A stretch of DNA of 64,000 nucleotides from Aurifilum marmelostoma (lineage: Eukaryota; Ascomycota; Sordariomycetes; Diaporthales; Cryphonectriaceae), in NCBI GenBank assembly GCA_027559495.1, contig JAMXSV010000009.1, positions 62,001 to 126,000 on the forward strand, in the 5' to 3' direction. Positions 32,984 to 44,204 of the stretch are shown here, one piece after another (within the stretch, counting starts at the first letter, position 1; every line of letters begins with the position of its first letter). Below the pieces are notes generated by a model, which had not been told where the DNA came from, searched no databases, and worked only from the letters and a program-made list of their open reading frames with translations. Position numbers and translations under genes: made by a program.

Positions 32984-34941
32984 ATGACTTTGGCACAGCT
33001 AAGAAAACCTTCTCAGTTGAAAAAGAACGCTTCCGCAATGACACACCTGCCAGAATTGACACACGAGAATGCTCGCCAGAGTCGAAAGGGTCCAAGGTTT
33101 TGGCTCATTTTGTTCGCGGCTTCATTGGCCGCTCTGTTGACGACTATGGAAGCCACCATAACATCGACGGTCCTCCCGGTCATTGTAGCCGATCTTGGAG
33201 GAGGTGACAACTACATTTGGGCTGTCGACGGTTATCTCTTGACGATGTATGCTCTCCAATCTATTGTTCCAACGGTGTCACATACATGGACCATCTCTCG
33301 ATCGTGACTGATGAATTTGTGTGTGTCTTAGGGCCTCTCTTCAGCCGATGTTTGGACAGTTTGCCAATGTTTTTGGGCGCCGCTGGCCCTTGATCATTGC
33401 GACGGCTGTGTTTGTTCTGGGCAGTGGCCTTGCTGGCGGGCAAGTGATGACGTTCCCTTGTTGACATGGAAATCCCTTGCAGGGTTGTAATAAACTCGTT
33501 CGCATTGTGTTAGCTAACATGAAGCGGCGGCTATAGTTCTATCAACATGGCTATGCTGATCGCCAGCCGTGTGATACAGGGCATTGGAGCCTCTGGTATC
33601 AATGTTTTGGTTGAGACGGTTGTCTGCGATCTGGTTCCTCTACGGCAACGAGGCAACTACATGTCAGCATTGTTCGGCATGGTCTCCCTAGGAACCTCAC
33701 TGGGCCCTTTCTTCGGAGGGCTCATTGTGACCTATTCCTCATGGCGCTGGGTGTTCTACATGGCTCTTCCCGTAGGAGGATTAGCTCTGGTGCTGCTGGC
33801 CTTGTTCCTGCACGTCAACTACGACAAGTCGAACGGTCTGGCAACCAAGGTTCAGAAGCTGGACTGGCTGGGCAATCTGGTATTTGTTGGAGCAACCTGT
33901 TCCGTCCTGATCGCTCTGAGCTGGGCAGGCCCTGTGTATCCGTGGTCCTCGTACCAGATCATTGTGCCTCTCGTCATCGGAATGGTTGCCCTTGGCGGCT
34001 TTGGGATCCTCGAAGGTTCTGGATTCGTTGCCAATCCGATGATGCCGCTCCACCTTTTCTCCAACCGGACCTCAGCTACCACCTTCGTGCTGACCTTTCT
34101 ACACGGCCTCACCACCATGTGGGCTCTATATTTCCTCCCAGTATACTTCCAGGGTGTTCTCGGCGCAACACCCAACCGCTCTGGAGTGATGCTCCTACCG
34201 ACCATCCTCATCTTCATACCCTTCGCAATTACAGGAGGGCTGCTTGTTTCCAAGTTCGGCCGATACAAGCCAATCTTCCTGGCTGGATTCTCCATCATGT
34301 CCATCGGTTTTGGCTTGTTCGCTCTTCTGACACCGACTTCCAACACCGGTACTTGGGTGGGCTTTCAAGTTCTCGAGTCTGCCGGCGCAGGTTTCATTGT
34401 ACCGAGTCTCCTCCCTGCTGTGTTGGCGCCCTTGTCAGACAAAGACACGGCGCTGGCCACAGGTACCTGGGCATTCATGCGCAGCTTTGGATCCACATGG
34501 GGCACGGCCATTGCGGCTGCTATCTTCGACAATCGCGCCGCCCAGTTAGCAAGCTCGGGTGCTATTACAGACAACAAGGTGGCCACACTGTTGATGGCTG
34601 GTGGTGCGTACTCGGCCGCTACAGCCGAATTCTTGAACTCGCTATCGATTGAGACACGTACTCAGGTGTCCGACGTCTTGAACAGTAGCTTGAGACGGTC
34701 GTGGCAGGTTGCCATAGGGTTTGCTGCCGTTGGATTCTTCCTTGCCATCCTGATCAAAGAGATTCCCCTTCGAAAGGAACTGTTGGATAATGAATTCGGC
34801 ATGACAGACAAAGACACAGATGACAACACCACTACACCACGTACAAATCAAGGGGACTTACCACTCGCGGCTGAACCGCATGATGTTGAAGGGGATGAGT
34901 GCACAACAAGACGGCTGAGTGGTGGCTTGACAACACGTTGA
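32984..34941 (+). CDS. MFS exporter, DHA2 (14-span) type
   Basis: A proton-driven drug or metabolite exporter. Exons 32984-33246, 33332-33439 and 33537-34941 give 591 residues. The second intron must begin with GC (GGCGG then GCAAGTG) and end in TATAG, so it is a GC-AG intron; the join restores GSGLAGGS-INMAML. Signatures are WAVDGYLLTM-ASLQPMFGQ, FGRRWPLIIA and SRVIQGIGASGI (motif C-like), then VETVVCDLVPLRQRGNYM, and LGPFFGGLIVTYSSWRW. Fourteen hydrophobic segments are expected, and the C-terminal tail is hydrophilic. The gene ends 47 bases from the convergent stop of the Zn2Cys6 regulator. With that regulator and the nearby FAD monooxygenase it may form a small export or detoxification cluster (inference). 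Confidence 0.93.
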
Positions 34942-34988
34942 TTCTCGGCTTGCAAAGTCCATGAGCCTGTCTTCTGATTTGTGTTTAT

Positions 34989-36341
34989 TTAACTTCCCAG
35001 GTATTCCAAGATCATATTGATATTTTCTCTGATCGACTCCACATGACTTTCACCTCCGCCAGGCGACCTGACATCTTCTTGGGTCATCACGACTTGAAGC
35101 AGCGGTGCTAAGTCCATGTTGCTGAATACTCCACTCGAGGTGGGCCTTGTCTTATCCGAGAGACAGTATCTGACCGGAAGGCCTAATTGACACTGCAAGT
35201 CCTGTATATGGTTCTGTATGACATTAAGAACACCTTTGGCATATGTCTTAATTGATACATCCTCCATCAATGGTAGCTCTCCAATGCGAAAGACTGCTTT
35301 CACCCGGGCCGACTCAATACCTGCTATTGGAATTGCAGGTAAAACTTGTGCAACTTTAATAAACAGAGAGTCGTAGACTTGCATGAGCTGAAGGTAGTTT
35401 GCAAGTACTGAAAGAACTGTTGATGTGCTGAGCGTGACTTGTCCAGTGTGCCGGAAAGTCGCAGTTGTGGTGTTGTTGGTTGACGAGGTTGCATATTGTG
35501 TTGATGAATGTAGATTTTGGATGATTTCTGTGAATTCCTTTGTCCGAAGAAGTATCAGAGACACTGGGGTTTGTGTTGAGACTTGCATCAATTCCAGACA
35601 GTCATGTGCTAGCTGGCCAGGCTTGGTCATGGAGTCTAAAGCAAGGAAGCATTCAATCAATTTCTCGCCGAATTGTGATAACTGAATCGTAGGAGTTCCT
35701 TTGTGGTTATGCGTTGATGTTTGAAGACAAGCTTCGCCCGTATCAACGTCAAAGACGCCATCGAGATCATGGCCCGTGTCTGTTATACGAACGCTCGTAT
35801 CGTCACCATCGAGGAGAGCCTGTTCACTATGGTTCGCATGCTGCCCCGAAGCAACTTGCCGCCAGAGAGAGATATCCTCTGCGCCAGCATGCTCCAAGCG
35901 GTCCTCGAAGGCGTTGTGTGCCGGCCACGGAATTGAGCGATCTTGCAACGAAGGCGCGGGTTGAGCAGGACTCGGAGGCTCAAGGTCGTGCAAGAAGGTT
36001 GGCAGCGTGTCGGCCACGGTCCACGCCGCAGGCGACTCTGTTGGCGTTAGGCCATGTCCAAAAGCTATATTTAAGCTCACGTCATCGTCTTTTTGCGCGC
36101 TTCCGATTCCTCCGTGCGACGAGCACAAAGCAACAGCTGCATGGGGTGGGCTCTGTGCACTAATAGTGATAGGCGCCTTTCGTGGTCGCCCGAGGATACC
36201 GGGAGTACCAGTAACGCATGCGACCCCAATGCGCAAACAGCGTGTACATGGCTCATTGCTGTCGTTGGCTCGAGGGCATCGCAGCCGCTTTTGTCTGCAC
36301 CGATCGCAAGCCGAGCGCCTGGCAAACTTGGGTGCCTCCAT
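34989..36341 (-). CDS. Zn2Cys6 transcription factor, AflR-like
   Basis: A single exon of 450 residues. The binuclear zinc cluster is at residues 12-42 with Cys12, 15, 22, 32, 35 and 42 (spacing 2-6-9-2-6), beginning CDRCRQKRLRC. A basic linker with GRPRKAP follows. The C-terminal half (about 225-450) contains LSQFGEKLIECFLALDSM and TVLSVLANYLQLMQVYDSLF, which resembles the aflatoxin-regulatory (AflR) domain of cluster-specific regulators. It lies tail-to-tail with the MFS exporter and 707 bases downstream of nothing but the 3' end of the FAD monooxygenase, which is on the same strand. A pathway-specific role for these neighbours is likely but not shown. Confidence 0.92.
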   Translation of the reverse strand: MEAPKFARRSACDRCRQKRLRCPRANDSNEPCTRCLRIGVACVTGTPGILGRPRKAPITISAQSPPHAAVALCSSHGGIGSAQKDDDVSLNIAFGHGLTPTESPAAWTVADTLPTFLHDLEPPSPAQPAPSLQDRSIPWPAHNAFEDRLEHAGAEDISLWRQVASGQHANHSEQALLDGDDTSVRITDTGHDLDGVFDVDTGEACLQTSTHNHKGTPTIQLSQFGEKLIECFLALDSMTKPGQLAHDCLELMQVSTQTPVSLILLRTKEFTEIIQNLHSSTQYATSSTNNTTTATFRHTGQVTLSTSTVLSVLANYLQLMQVYDSLFIKVAQVLPAIPIAGIESARVKAVFRIGELPLMEDVSIKTYAKGVLNVIQNHIQDLQCQLGLPVRYCLSDKTRPTSSGVFSNMDLAPLLQVVMTQEDVRSPGGGESHVESIRENINMILEYLGS

Positions 36342-37048
36342 TGTCGCAAATGCTGGCTGAGAAGATCTATGAGCGTTTTGACATGGACCCAGTTCTCTTT
36401 TGGGCTTGGAGTACTCAAAAAATCCCAGCGAGACTCAAGTGGTGTCAGATCTGAGCCTCAGGGGGTAGGAAACTATCCGAGTCGTAAGTTGTAGTAATTT
36501 AGAGCGAAACTTCGGAGGGTTTTCGCCTTATTAGTAATAAAGTGCCCGGCCTCAACCGGGATATCAGTTAAGTACCAACAATCTAGTTCCTTGATCGTGA
36601 TCGATTAAGAGCTAGGTACATGAATCCTGCTCAAGCGAAGTCTCTAAGTCAACATTCTCAATCAAGAATCGGTGAACAGTCTCCCAGCGACTTGTTGTGC
36701 GTTTTGGTAGACTTCTAGTTGAAAGATGTTCAGAATTTGCAACAAAATAACTCGACGAATAAGTCACAGGTATGGCTTGAAGTTACCAAGCGGCTGAAAG
36801 TGGAAGTAGGTGGGATGCATAATCGGGATGCTCTAGTTTTGTTCATGTACTCAGGCGCCTCTCTCATCCTTCTTATCTCATCCTTCTATCTCATGCCATC
36901 TCGTCGTCCCCTTCTATATGCGCGCAAGGCCAGGTCTACAGAAAAAAGGAGTGGATGATGAATGTAAAATGCGGTCTAACCCGGAGTCATATAAGTGAAG
37001 TTGCAGTAAATGCCGAAATCGCCGAGACGAGGCGTGTGCCTATGGCCT
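36342..37048. other. Promoter of the Zn2Cys6 regulator and 3' flank of the monooxygenase
   Basis: No coding sequence is supported in these 707 bases. Confidence 0.6.
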
Positions 37049-38544
37049 TCAAGCATTCACAATCGGCTGCACAATGTCGACTCGCGCCAAGTTGGGCTCC
37101 TCGTTCCCCCCGATCGTCCCGATCGAGTCTGACGGGTTTGAGTGTCTTTGGAATACTTCGTCAAACACATTTTCTGCGTGTGTTTCGGCGTCGTGGAGTT
37201 GGATCCAATCCTCCCGGGGAAAGCCAATGCTGGCTGGATCGTTTTTGACCTTGTCCCAGTCCGTCTTGTGCCACATGTCTCTGGTCGTCTCGCCTGTCTT
37301 TTGCACATTCCTTACACGTTCGTATCTACATAGGAAAGGTCAGTCTCGAGCTTGATCATCCCCAGCACCCATAATAGACCTGGCACGTACCTGATTTCCT
37401 CATGTGTCTTGAGAGCGGCCTGTACACGGTTCTTTCCAGCCCGGCGTAAGCACACTCCAAGCGTAACGCCGTCTTCCATTGCCTGAGTCGCTCCTTGAGC
37501 AGAGGTTGGTAGGAATGGATGAGCAGAATCGCCGAGGAGCAAGATCCTCTGTTTCTTGCTGACCCACGTCGGCAATGGGTCGCGATAAACAAGCTTCCAG
37601 TCCACCAAGGACGGGGTTTTTTCCACGATGGCTTTGCATATGGGGTCCCATCCGTCGAGAACTTTGAAGACATCTTCGATCTTCCCAGGAAATGACCACG
37701 ACTCCTCAATGTCGCATTCATCCTTGTGGGTAAGCACCCAGGAGCAGTCCGAGCCGTTTTTGATCGTCGAGACGAGGAAGTGTACATCCGGACCTATCCA
37801 TCCATTGAAGGTGTCGCCATTCTCGCAAAATTCTTTGGTTCGAGGGTCCTTCATCATGTCTGTACTAGGGAACCTGGATGACTTTCAGTTACTCATTGCC
37901 ATAATTTTGAGAACCGCAGGAAGCAGTCTAGCAACATCCGAGACCTACCATGCCCTCCAGATTGCATAGCCAGACGGCTTGGGCTTGTCCTCATATCCAA
38001 GAACAAGCTCTCTGGCCTTGGATCGCACTCCATCTGCACCAACAACCACATCGGCAATGACCCTTTCTCCATTACCTAGAATGATGCCAGCATGATCGTC
38101 GTTCTCGAAGTATTCCGATACATTCTGACCGAGATGGATAGGAATTCCGAGTTCATCCTTTGCATGCTCGAAAATAACCTTGTGCAGCTCGCCTCTGTGG
38201 CCGTTGAGCATGGCCGTCTCTGGGTTTCGCTCTGGCGTCTCTTGATGAAACATGACCTCGCCAGTGTCCCATTTGTGGATGCGGAATCCATATCGGCTCA
38301 GGTCGATACTCAGCTTCCGCAACCGGTCCGTAACCTCACCCCGCGACTTGCCCCAGCGGTAGAAGATCCGGGCGCCGTTGGAACCAAATGAGATAATGTC
38401 GCCGAGAGTCTTTAGCTCGGGAAAAGACTCGTAAATTTCAACATCATGTCCTTGGCGATGACATTCTATAGCTGCCGTCAGGCCACCAAACCCGGCCCCG
38501 ACAACCGCGACTTTGATTCCTGTTCGCGGCTTAGACTCAGCCAT
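37049..38544 (-). CDS. FAD-dependent monooxygenase, salicylate-hydroxylase-like
   Basis: A class A flavoprotein hydroxylase that uses NAD(P)H and oxygen on aromatic rings. Exons 38544-37949, 37873-37391 and 37325-37049 give 451 residues; introns are 75 and 65 bases with GTAGGT/CCAG and GTACGT/GTAG borders. The FAD glycine motif VAVVGAGFGGLTAAIE is at 12-27, VVGADGVRSKAR is the DG motif, and the ribityl-binding GD motif is LLLGDSAHPFLPTSAQG. TGETTRDMWHKTDWD near the C-terminus is typical of fungal salicylate-hydroxylase-like members. The start MAESKPRTGIK is the ATG directly before the glycine motif. It could protect against or consume aromatic acids; the substrate is unproven. Confidence 0.93.
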
Positions 38545-39850
38545 GTTGTCGACAATTTTGGTATGAATGGCAAAAGGAGAAACTTGGGCAGTTGGATCGT
38601 TCCTCCAGGTGAGGTACACGGTGAGGGCAATAGTATCATTTCTACTGAACAAAGGTTCATCATTTCTATACAATAAACATTGGCGGGCGTCGCGGGAACC
38701 AGTAAGGAAGCGGGAACATCGACGGAGCCGAGGTTCTGCCTACAGTAAGGTTTCGGCAGGTGTTGTGGTCCTGATGGTAGGATTCCCTCTGACCTGTCGC
38801 AATAACCAAGACACCTGCAGCATGAAACATAGTTTGCAGATCGGGACGCACCATTGGCAGGATATTAATTCTACCGTCCCCACTTTGACAGCACATCGAG
38901 TTTACTTGAGAGATTTAACCATCGATACAGCTTTGTTCTGCCGGGCAAGCCGCTCTTCGTTCTTGCTCGTGCACAAGAGCTGGGGGCGGCGCACGACCAT
39001 GTAGTGATGGGATTGGCTGGCGAGGGAAAAACATCGTGCCTTGTCAACAGCCAGAATCACGACCCGCGATGCCCCAGCACTCTGTACCAACGGGTCTGAG
39101 AAGTTCCGCCAGGACTAGCCAGGGGCGCTATTTACAAGCTGGAGCAGCACGGGATCAAACCTACAAGGGCCGGATGACAGCCACCGAAGCCCGGCCGAGG
39201 GGAAAGATCACCATGTAAGGTTCAACCCTTGTCTTACCCCAGGTTTTCGGCACTGCACTATACGCCTTGCGGAAAAGATTGGAATCATGACGGATGGCAA
39301 TTGTAGGTTCCTCTGGTTCTTCATGCAAGTCTCGACATCGGCACTTCTCCTATTTGGCGAGGCAAGCCGTTCGGCCATTGAAAAGGAAGAATGCAATCTG
39401 TGCCAGCTGCAATGCAACATGCGGGTTCCCTGGTTAGATGGAGTACTGTGCCACGCGTGCCCGCCACCTGAAGCTGCTCGCCCTCAATGACAAGGTATTT
39501 GCGCAATGTCACTGCTAACGGTGTAACGAGTGTCACGCAGCACACTGGCCGCTTCGACAGGGCTGTTTGTTAGTGGTAGATGATGATTGGGAGCGCCAAA
39601 ACGGGCGTGGTGTTCTGGTCTTCGGTTGATGCTGGCATCCCTGTAATGGCTGGGGCCTCGCTTTGCACGTCTCGGTGTCTGCTCTGACCCATTGAGGAGG
39701 GCTGGTCCATTCGTACAACATTGAAAAGGTGCCTGACATCCTCTCCTCTCACTGCCCCACCAGTTCCAGAACCTTACGTGAAAGCCCCGAGGATCGAATC
39801 CTTGAGACATCTATCTACTTTATTATTTCTACCATTAATTACTATTCATC
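38545..39850. other. Divergent intergenic region (monooxygenase / sugar permease)
   Basis: The 1.3 kb contains the promoters of two divergently transcribed genes. Several ORFs of 60-145 codons are present without recognisable domains. Nothing else is supported. Confidence 0.55.
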
Positions 39851-42056
39851 ATGGCGTCCGTGACGAAGACGGCGGTCGTGACCGAAAAGGGGCCGCCACG
39901 AAGCTCTTCTGACAATTTGTCCACCAGGAAGACATACACTATCAAGGATCACTGGAAATGCCTGTTCGCGTGCACATTGGTGTCCATGTGTCCGTTCCAG
40001 TACGGTATGCGCACAGTCACCACCTACAAACCCCAGATGCGAAGACCAAGACAGGCTGACAATGGCTCTCTACAGGGCTGGATTTTGGTCTGATTGCCGG
40101 TCTCCAGGCTATGGTCGGCTTCCTCAAGGCAAGATTCTATACCGACCACCACTCTTTGCTCGATTGTGACTCTAACACACAGACAAGATATTTGGGTACT
40201 CGGATCCAGCAGTCGCTACGGGATGGAACATATCTACCGAGAGACAACAACTCATTTCCTCGCTTATGACGCTGGGAGCGTTCCTCAGCTCTTCGCTCGC
40301 AGGCCCCATTGCCACGTTTATGGGCCGGAAGGGAAGCATCTGGTCCGCCGCCGGCCTCTGTGCGGTTTCAAATATTATCATGATGACGACTACCAACATC
40401 GGTGCCATTTACGTCGGCCGTCTTGTCATCGGCTTGGCAAACGGAATGTTTATGACATTCTCCCAGCTTTATATCCAGGTATGCTCAACACATCTATAGA
40501 TGGATCAATGCAGTCCACTTCTGTACCAATGCACACTAATCAGTATTGTATTCTCCCTGTAGGAGTCTGTACCAGCCCGATATCGAGGTCTAATGATCTC
40601 CTCCTTCCAAGTCTGGACCTCTGTGGGAACACTGGTCGGCACGATCGTTGACAACTTCACCTCGAAGATTACAACGCGCGAGTCCTACCTCATTCCTCTC
40701 GGTCTGGTCTTCATCGTTCCTGTCATCATGTCGATTGGCCTCTTGTTCATACCTGAATCACCAAGGTGGCTACTGGAACACGGAAACAAGGAGAAGGCTC
40801 TGAAGTCGCTCCTCTGGCACCGGCCCTACGGCCAGATAGAGGCTGAAGAAGAGCTCAAAGATATCCAGGAGGCACTTGATAGCGACCTAAAGACCAAGGA
40901 GAACGCCAGTGTCATGAACATGTTCAACAACCCAGTCGATCGGAGACGGACTATACTATCTGTCTTGGCAATCACTCTGCAAGGAGCCTCCGGGGCGATG
41001 TACATGATCGGCACGTTCACCCCTCCGCCGCCTTGCCGGCCTGTGACATTTCTCTTGCCGTTGATGATGTTCTACTAACACTATACAGCCTACGGCACAT
41101 ACTTCTTCGAGATGGCGAATATCGGTAATAGTTTCGAGAACTCGTGCATCCTCACTGCCGTGGGCGTCATTGCCATTCTGGTCAATAGCGCAGTGATCAC
41201 TCATATCGGCCGCCGTCGCGTATTCCTCATCATCGGAATGTTCATCTGTGGGCTTACACAGCTCCTGACCGCCGTTATTTACACCATCGAACCCGGTACG
41301 GTGTCAACAGGGCGAGCCATAGTTGGTCTCTCGGTTGTCTATATCGTTGGGTACAATGTAAGTTGCAACCAAATGTATTGCGGGCGTCAGAGGCAGAATG
41401 GGAGCTTTGAGGCGAGGACTTGGGTTGACTGAATGCCTTGCACATAGGGAATGGTGGCCACCTATGCCTGGATATCAGGCGGCGAGCTCCCATCGCAACG
41501 GCTGCGATCATACACATTCGGCCTCGCTACATCTATCGCCTTCCTCGCAGCATGGTTGGCAACATTCACGGCTCCGTATTTCATCAACCCGCAATCACTC
41601 AACTGGGGTCCCAAATATGGATATATCTGGGTAGGACCGTGTTGGCTTGGCGCGTAAGTTTTTTTCACAAAAGAACGAAGTGGTACCTTGACTGATAGGC
41701 GATGCAGAGTCTGGGTGTACTTTTTCCTACCCGAGGTCAAGGACCGTACTCTCGAGGAGGTCGACGAGATGGTACGTTCTCCCCTCCCCCCTCTTCACCA
41801 TGTCTTGTCTATCTCCAGATGCCCGTCCTTGAAGCCCAGCGCATGGTGCATGCAGTTCCCGAACAAACGCTGACTGTCTCCATCAATGAAGTTCGAGGCT
41901 CGCGTGCCTGCTAGGAAGTTCCGCAAGCATGTTTGCGTTGGCCGATCCGGACGAGCGCTGGAAAAGAAGGAAGAAGATGCCCACGTAGTTCATGCCGAGG
42001 AAGTAGTCTGGGCTGATGGGAAAGTTGCGACCGAAGCCGCAACAACCGTCGCATAA
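39851..42056 (+). CDS. MFS sugar/alpha-glucoside-type permease
   Basis: A sugar-porter MFS transporter of the plasma membrane. Eight exons are inferred: 39851-40004, 40076-40128, 40188-40478, 40563-41010, 41089-41357, 41448-41653, 41708-41771 and 41892-42056, giving 549 residues. Motifs: FGLIAGLQAMVGFLK-IFG, GRKGS, YVGRLVIGLANG, ESVPARYRG, IPESPRWLLEHG, IGRRRVF, and the family end LPEVKDRTLEEVDEMF followed by a hydrophilic tail. To keep these motifs in frame, introns 2 (40129) and 4 (41011) must start with GC; intron 4 has a good CTAAC branch site before CTATACAG. Intron 2 would use an AAG acceptor at 40187, five bases after a CAG that gives the wrong frame. The transported sugar is not deducible. 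Confidence 0.9.
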
Positions 42057-42600
42057 GTAAAGGTCCTCAGCACACCAAAGCACCAGGTCTCGCTTCGAAA
42101 ATAGCAGCTCACTGGGGAAGTGCGTTCGGATGCCATGAAAGAGTGGTAGGGAGTAATGGTTAGCCTGTATCATTAGTAACGAATCCTCGATGTTGGTGCC
42201 GAGCCACTATGTCTGGCTCACAAGCCTACAGACTGGTGTCAGATATGGACATGGGTCTCAGAGCTTCTGTTGAGCCTCTGTCTTGACTGTAGGCATCCAA
42301 GTTGCCGTTTGCTGTCGATTCTTATGTGCAAAATCCTTATGTTCTGGCGAAGGACGGTCCGGGAGAGTGGGTCTGCAGTCGGAACGTCGAAAGTTTGGTG
42401 CGCTCCCGCCGATCGCTCCCGTCTTTCTGTTTCGGGGCAATTATGAAACACCTTGGCAGATTCAGCCAAGGACAAGAGGTCAAAACAACATTGCTGGACT
42501 TCGAGTTGATTCCACATCTCAATTGTGTCTTCACTACACGTCGAGACAAGACAACATACTCCAGGTCAGCGTTCCTGTGCGGCTTTCCATCCTCGTCGCA
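42057..42600. other. Intergenic region
   Basis: The plus-strand frame of the next gene stays open back to 42283, but the first part has no conserved look, so it is treated as leader. No other gene is seen. Confidence 0.5.
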
Positions 42601-43614
42601 ATGAAATCAACAAAATACCATCGTCTTGAAGAACTGCCAGAACCGGATTATTTCGATATTGATTTGGAGAAAGACTACGGGCCACCGGCCTCTCGACTGG
42701 CTCGCCTCAAGAAGTGGGCTCGTCGCAATGTTGTCCTCGGCATACTTCTCACCATTTTTCTCATTGCCGCCATCTTGTACACTGCGAGCTGGCTGGCAGC
42801 ACGACCGAGACTTACAGGGCTGAGACGACCAGAGAACGCTTCTTTGAGATTAACAGAGGTCTCTGGTGGAAGTCGAAATGCAACGCAGGCCGGGCAAGCT
42901 GGGCTCGGGGAGCCTGATTTCGAGATCGGTGATAGTACTATCGCGAGCAAGGTTGGGAGCGATGTGCTAGAAGACGTCGCAGGTGCGAATGTTACTGCAC
43001 CAGCGAATGATGACTCGAACAGTTCTGGCCTCGGGCTAGCACAAACCGATCCCGGTGCAGACGACGGGCCAAAGAATACTGAAGACGGCAAGGATGGCGA
43101 TCGAGTGGTGGATGAAGCCATAGAGTCGGAGATAAAGCCCCCTGAAGAGGGGACCGGCGCGGCTGGAAAGGTCCAACAAGACGACGGACAGGTATCGATA
43201 CAGGACGCGATGTCGGCTCAGGATGAACCGCTAGTTCCGATCAAGGCTACGTTTTACAGTGGCTCTGAGGGGCCAAAAGCATGCCGCGGCGGCGTCATCG
43301 CAGTCATGAATATGCCAAAATCATCACCCTCAGACGGCCCTACCACACCGCAATGCTACAACTTTCCGAGCCTCCAGTCGTCGGGTTGTGCGACATTTCT
43401 CGCCAACAAGGCGGACGTCTGCGAGGCGAGCGTCTACGCAGAGACAAATTGCCGGTCATACATGAATACCATGGCATTCATGCCAGAGGATCGACCGGTC
43501 GGTGGAAATTGGCGCAGCGTCAAAGTGCAGTGCGGATTGCCCGAGCCAGATATGTCGACATTGGGAAAGCCACCGATGATGGACTCGATAACATCTTTGG
43601 TGGAGAACGATTGA
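42601..43614 (+). CDS. Single-pass membrane protein of unknown function
   Basis: A single exon of 337 residues beginning MKSTKYHRLEELPEPDYFD. A basic stretch (LKKWARR) precedes one hydrophobic helix, VLGILLTIFLIAAILYTASW (about 47-66), so the topology is type II with the C-terminus outside. Residues ~75-210 are acidic, glycine- and asparagine-rich linker. The last ~110 residues have six or more cysteines (KACRGG, QCYNF, GCATF, DVCEAS, NCRSY, VQCGLP) and look like a small disulfide-bonded extracytoplasmic domain that starts IKATFYSGSEGP. I do not recognise a named family. An in-frame ATG exists far upstream, but the chosen start places the helix normally. Confidence 0.8.
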   Translation: MKSTKYHRLEELPEPDYFDIDLEKDYGPPASRLARLKKWARRNVVLGILLTIFLIAAILYTASWLAARPRLTGLRRPENASLRLTEVSGGSRNATQAGQAGLGEPDFEIGDSTIASKVGSDVLEDVAGANVTAPANDDSNSSGLGLAQTDPGADDGPKNTEDGKDGDRVVDEAIESEIKPPEEGTGAAGKVQQDDGQVSIQDAMSAQDEPLVPIKATFYSGSEGPKACRGGVIAVMNMPKSSPSDGPTTPQCYNFPSLQSSGCATFLANKADVCEASVYAETNCRSYMNTMAFMPEDRPVGGNWRSVKVQCGLPEPDMSTLGKPPMMDSITSLVEND

Positions 43615-44204
43615 TCGGGCAGGGAAGAGACGAGGTAGACCCGGGATATTGGGCTGGATCATGCAGACAAAGGCTGTCCTTTCTTTGGTGGCCTCGGTGG
43701 TATAATGAATTGATAACACACTCAGACGAAGCCTGGATTCCATGGGGCTCATTCTTTTGACAAGTTGGAAAATCAACGAAACGCAGAAATTGGTATGCTG
43801 CTAGTATCTGCTCGAGCAGATCTGGCTACAATATTTCTCGATTTTTGAGGCTGACCATCGCCAAAGGTGGCTTCTCGAGACGTGACGTCTTTGTGATTCT
43901 TTGGTGATGACGAAGGCTTCCTGTACAGAAGTGAAATGTATACATAGTCTTAAGCATCATACGTAAAAACCGGTCTCGGAAGCCAACCCCACGCCTTCCG
44001 CTCTGTGATATGCCGGTCCGGACCGCAAGCGGAGATACTGCTTCGCCCTGCTGACCTCCGTCCTTGATACGCTTCCTCCTTATACCACGTCATATACATT
44101 GAGCTGATCCATGCTGCTTGCGATCTCATACACTCCTACTATATCGAATATCGTTACCTTTGTCGTTCATATTTCCAATTGACACTCTCCTATCCGTTTT
44201 GACC
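43615..44204. other. Intergenic region
   Basis: No gene is supported. The promoter of the DUF3445-type gene lies at the right end. Confidence 0.6.

Noticed and set aside
42283..42600. Upstream in-frame extension of the type II membrane protein
   Set aside because: It is open by chance; it looks unlike conserved coding sequence and would put about 150 residues before the membrane helix.
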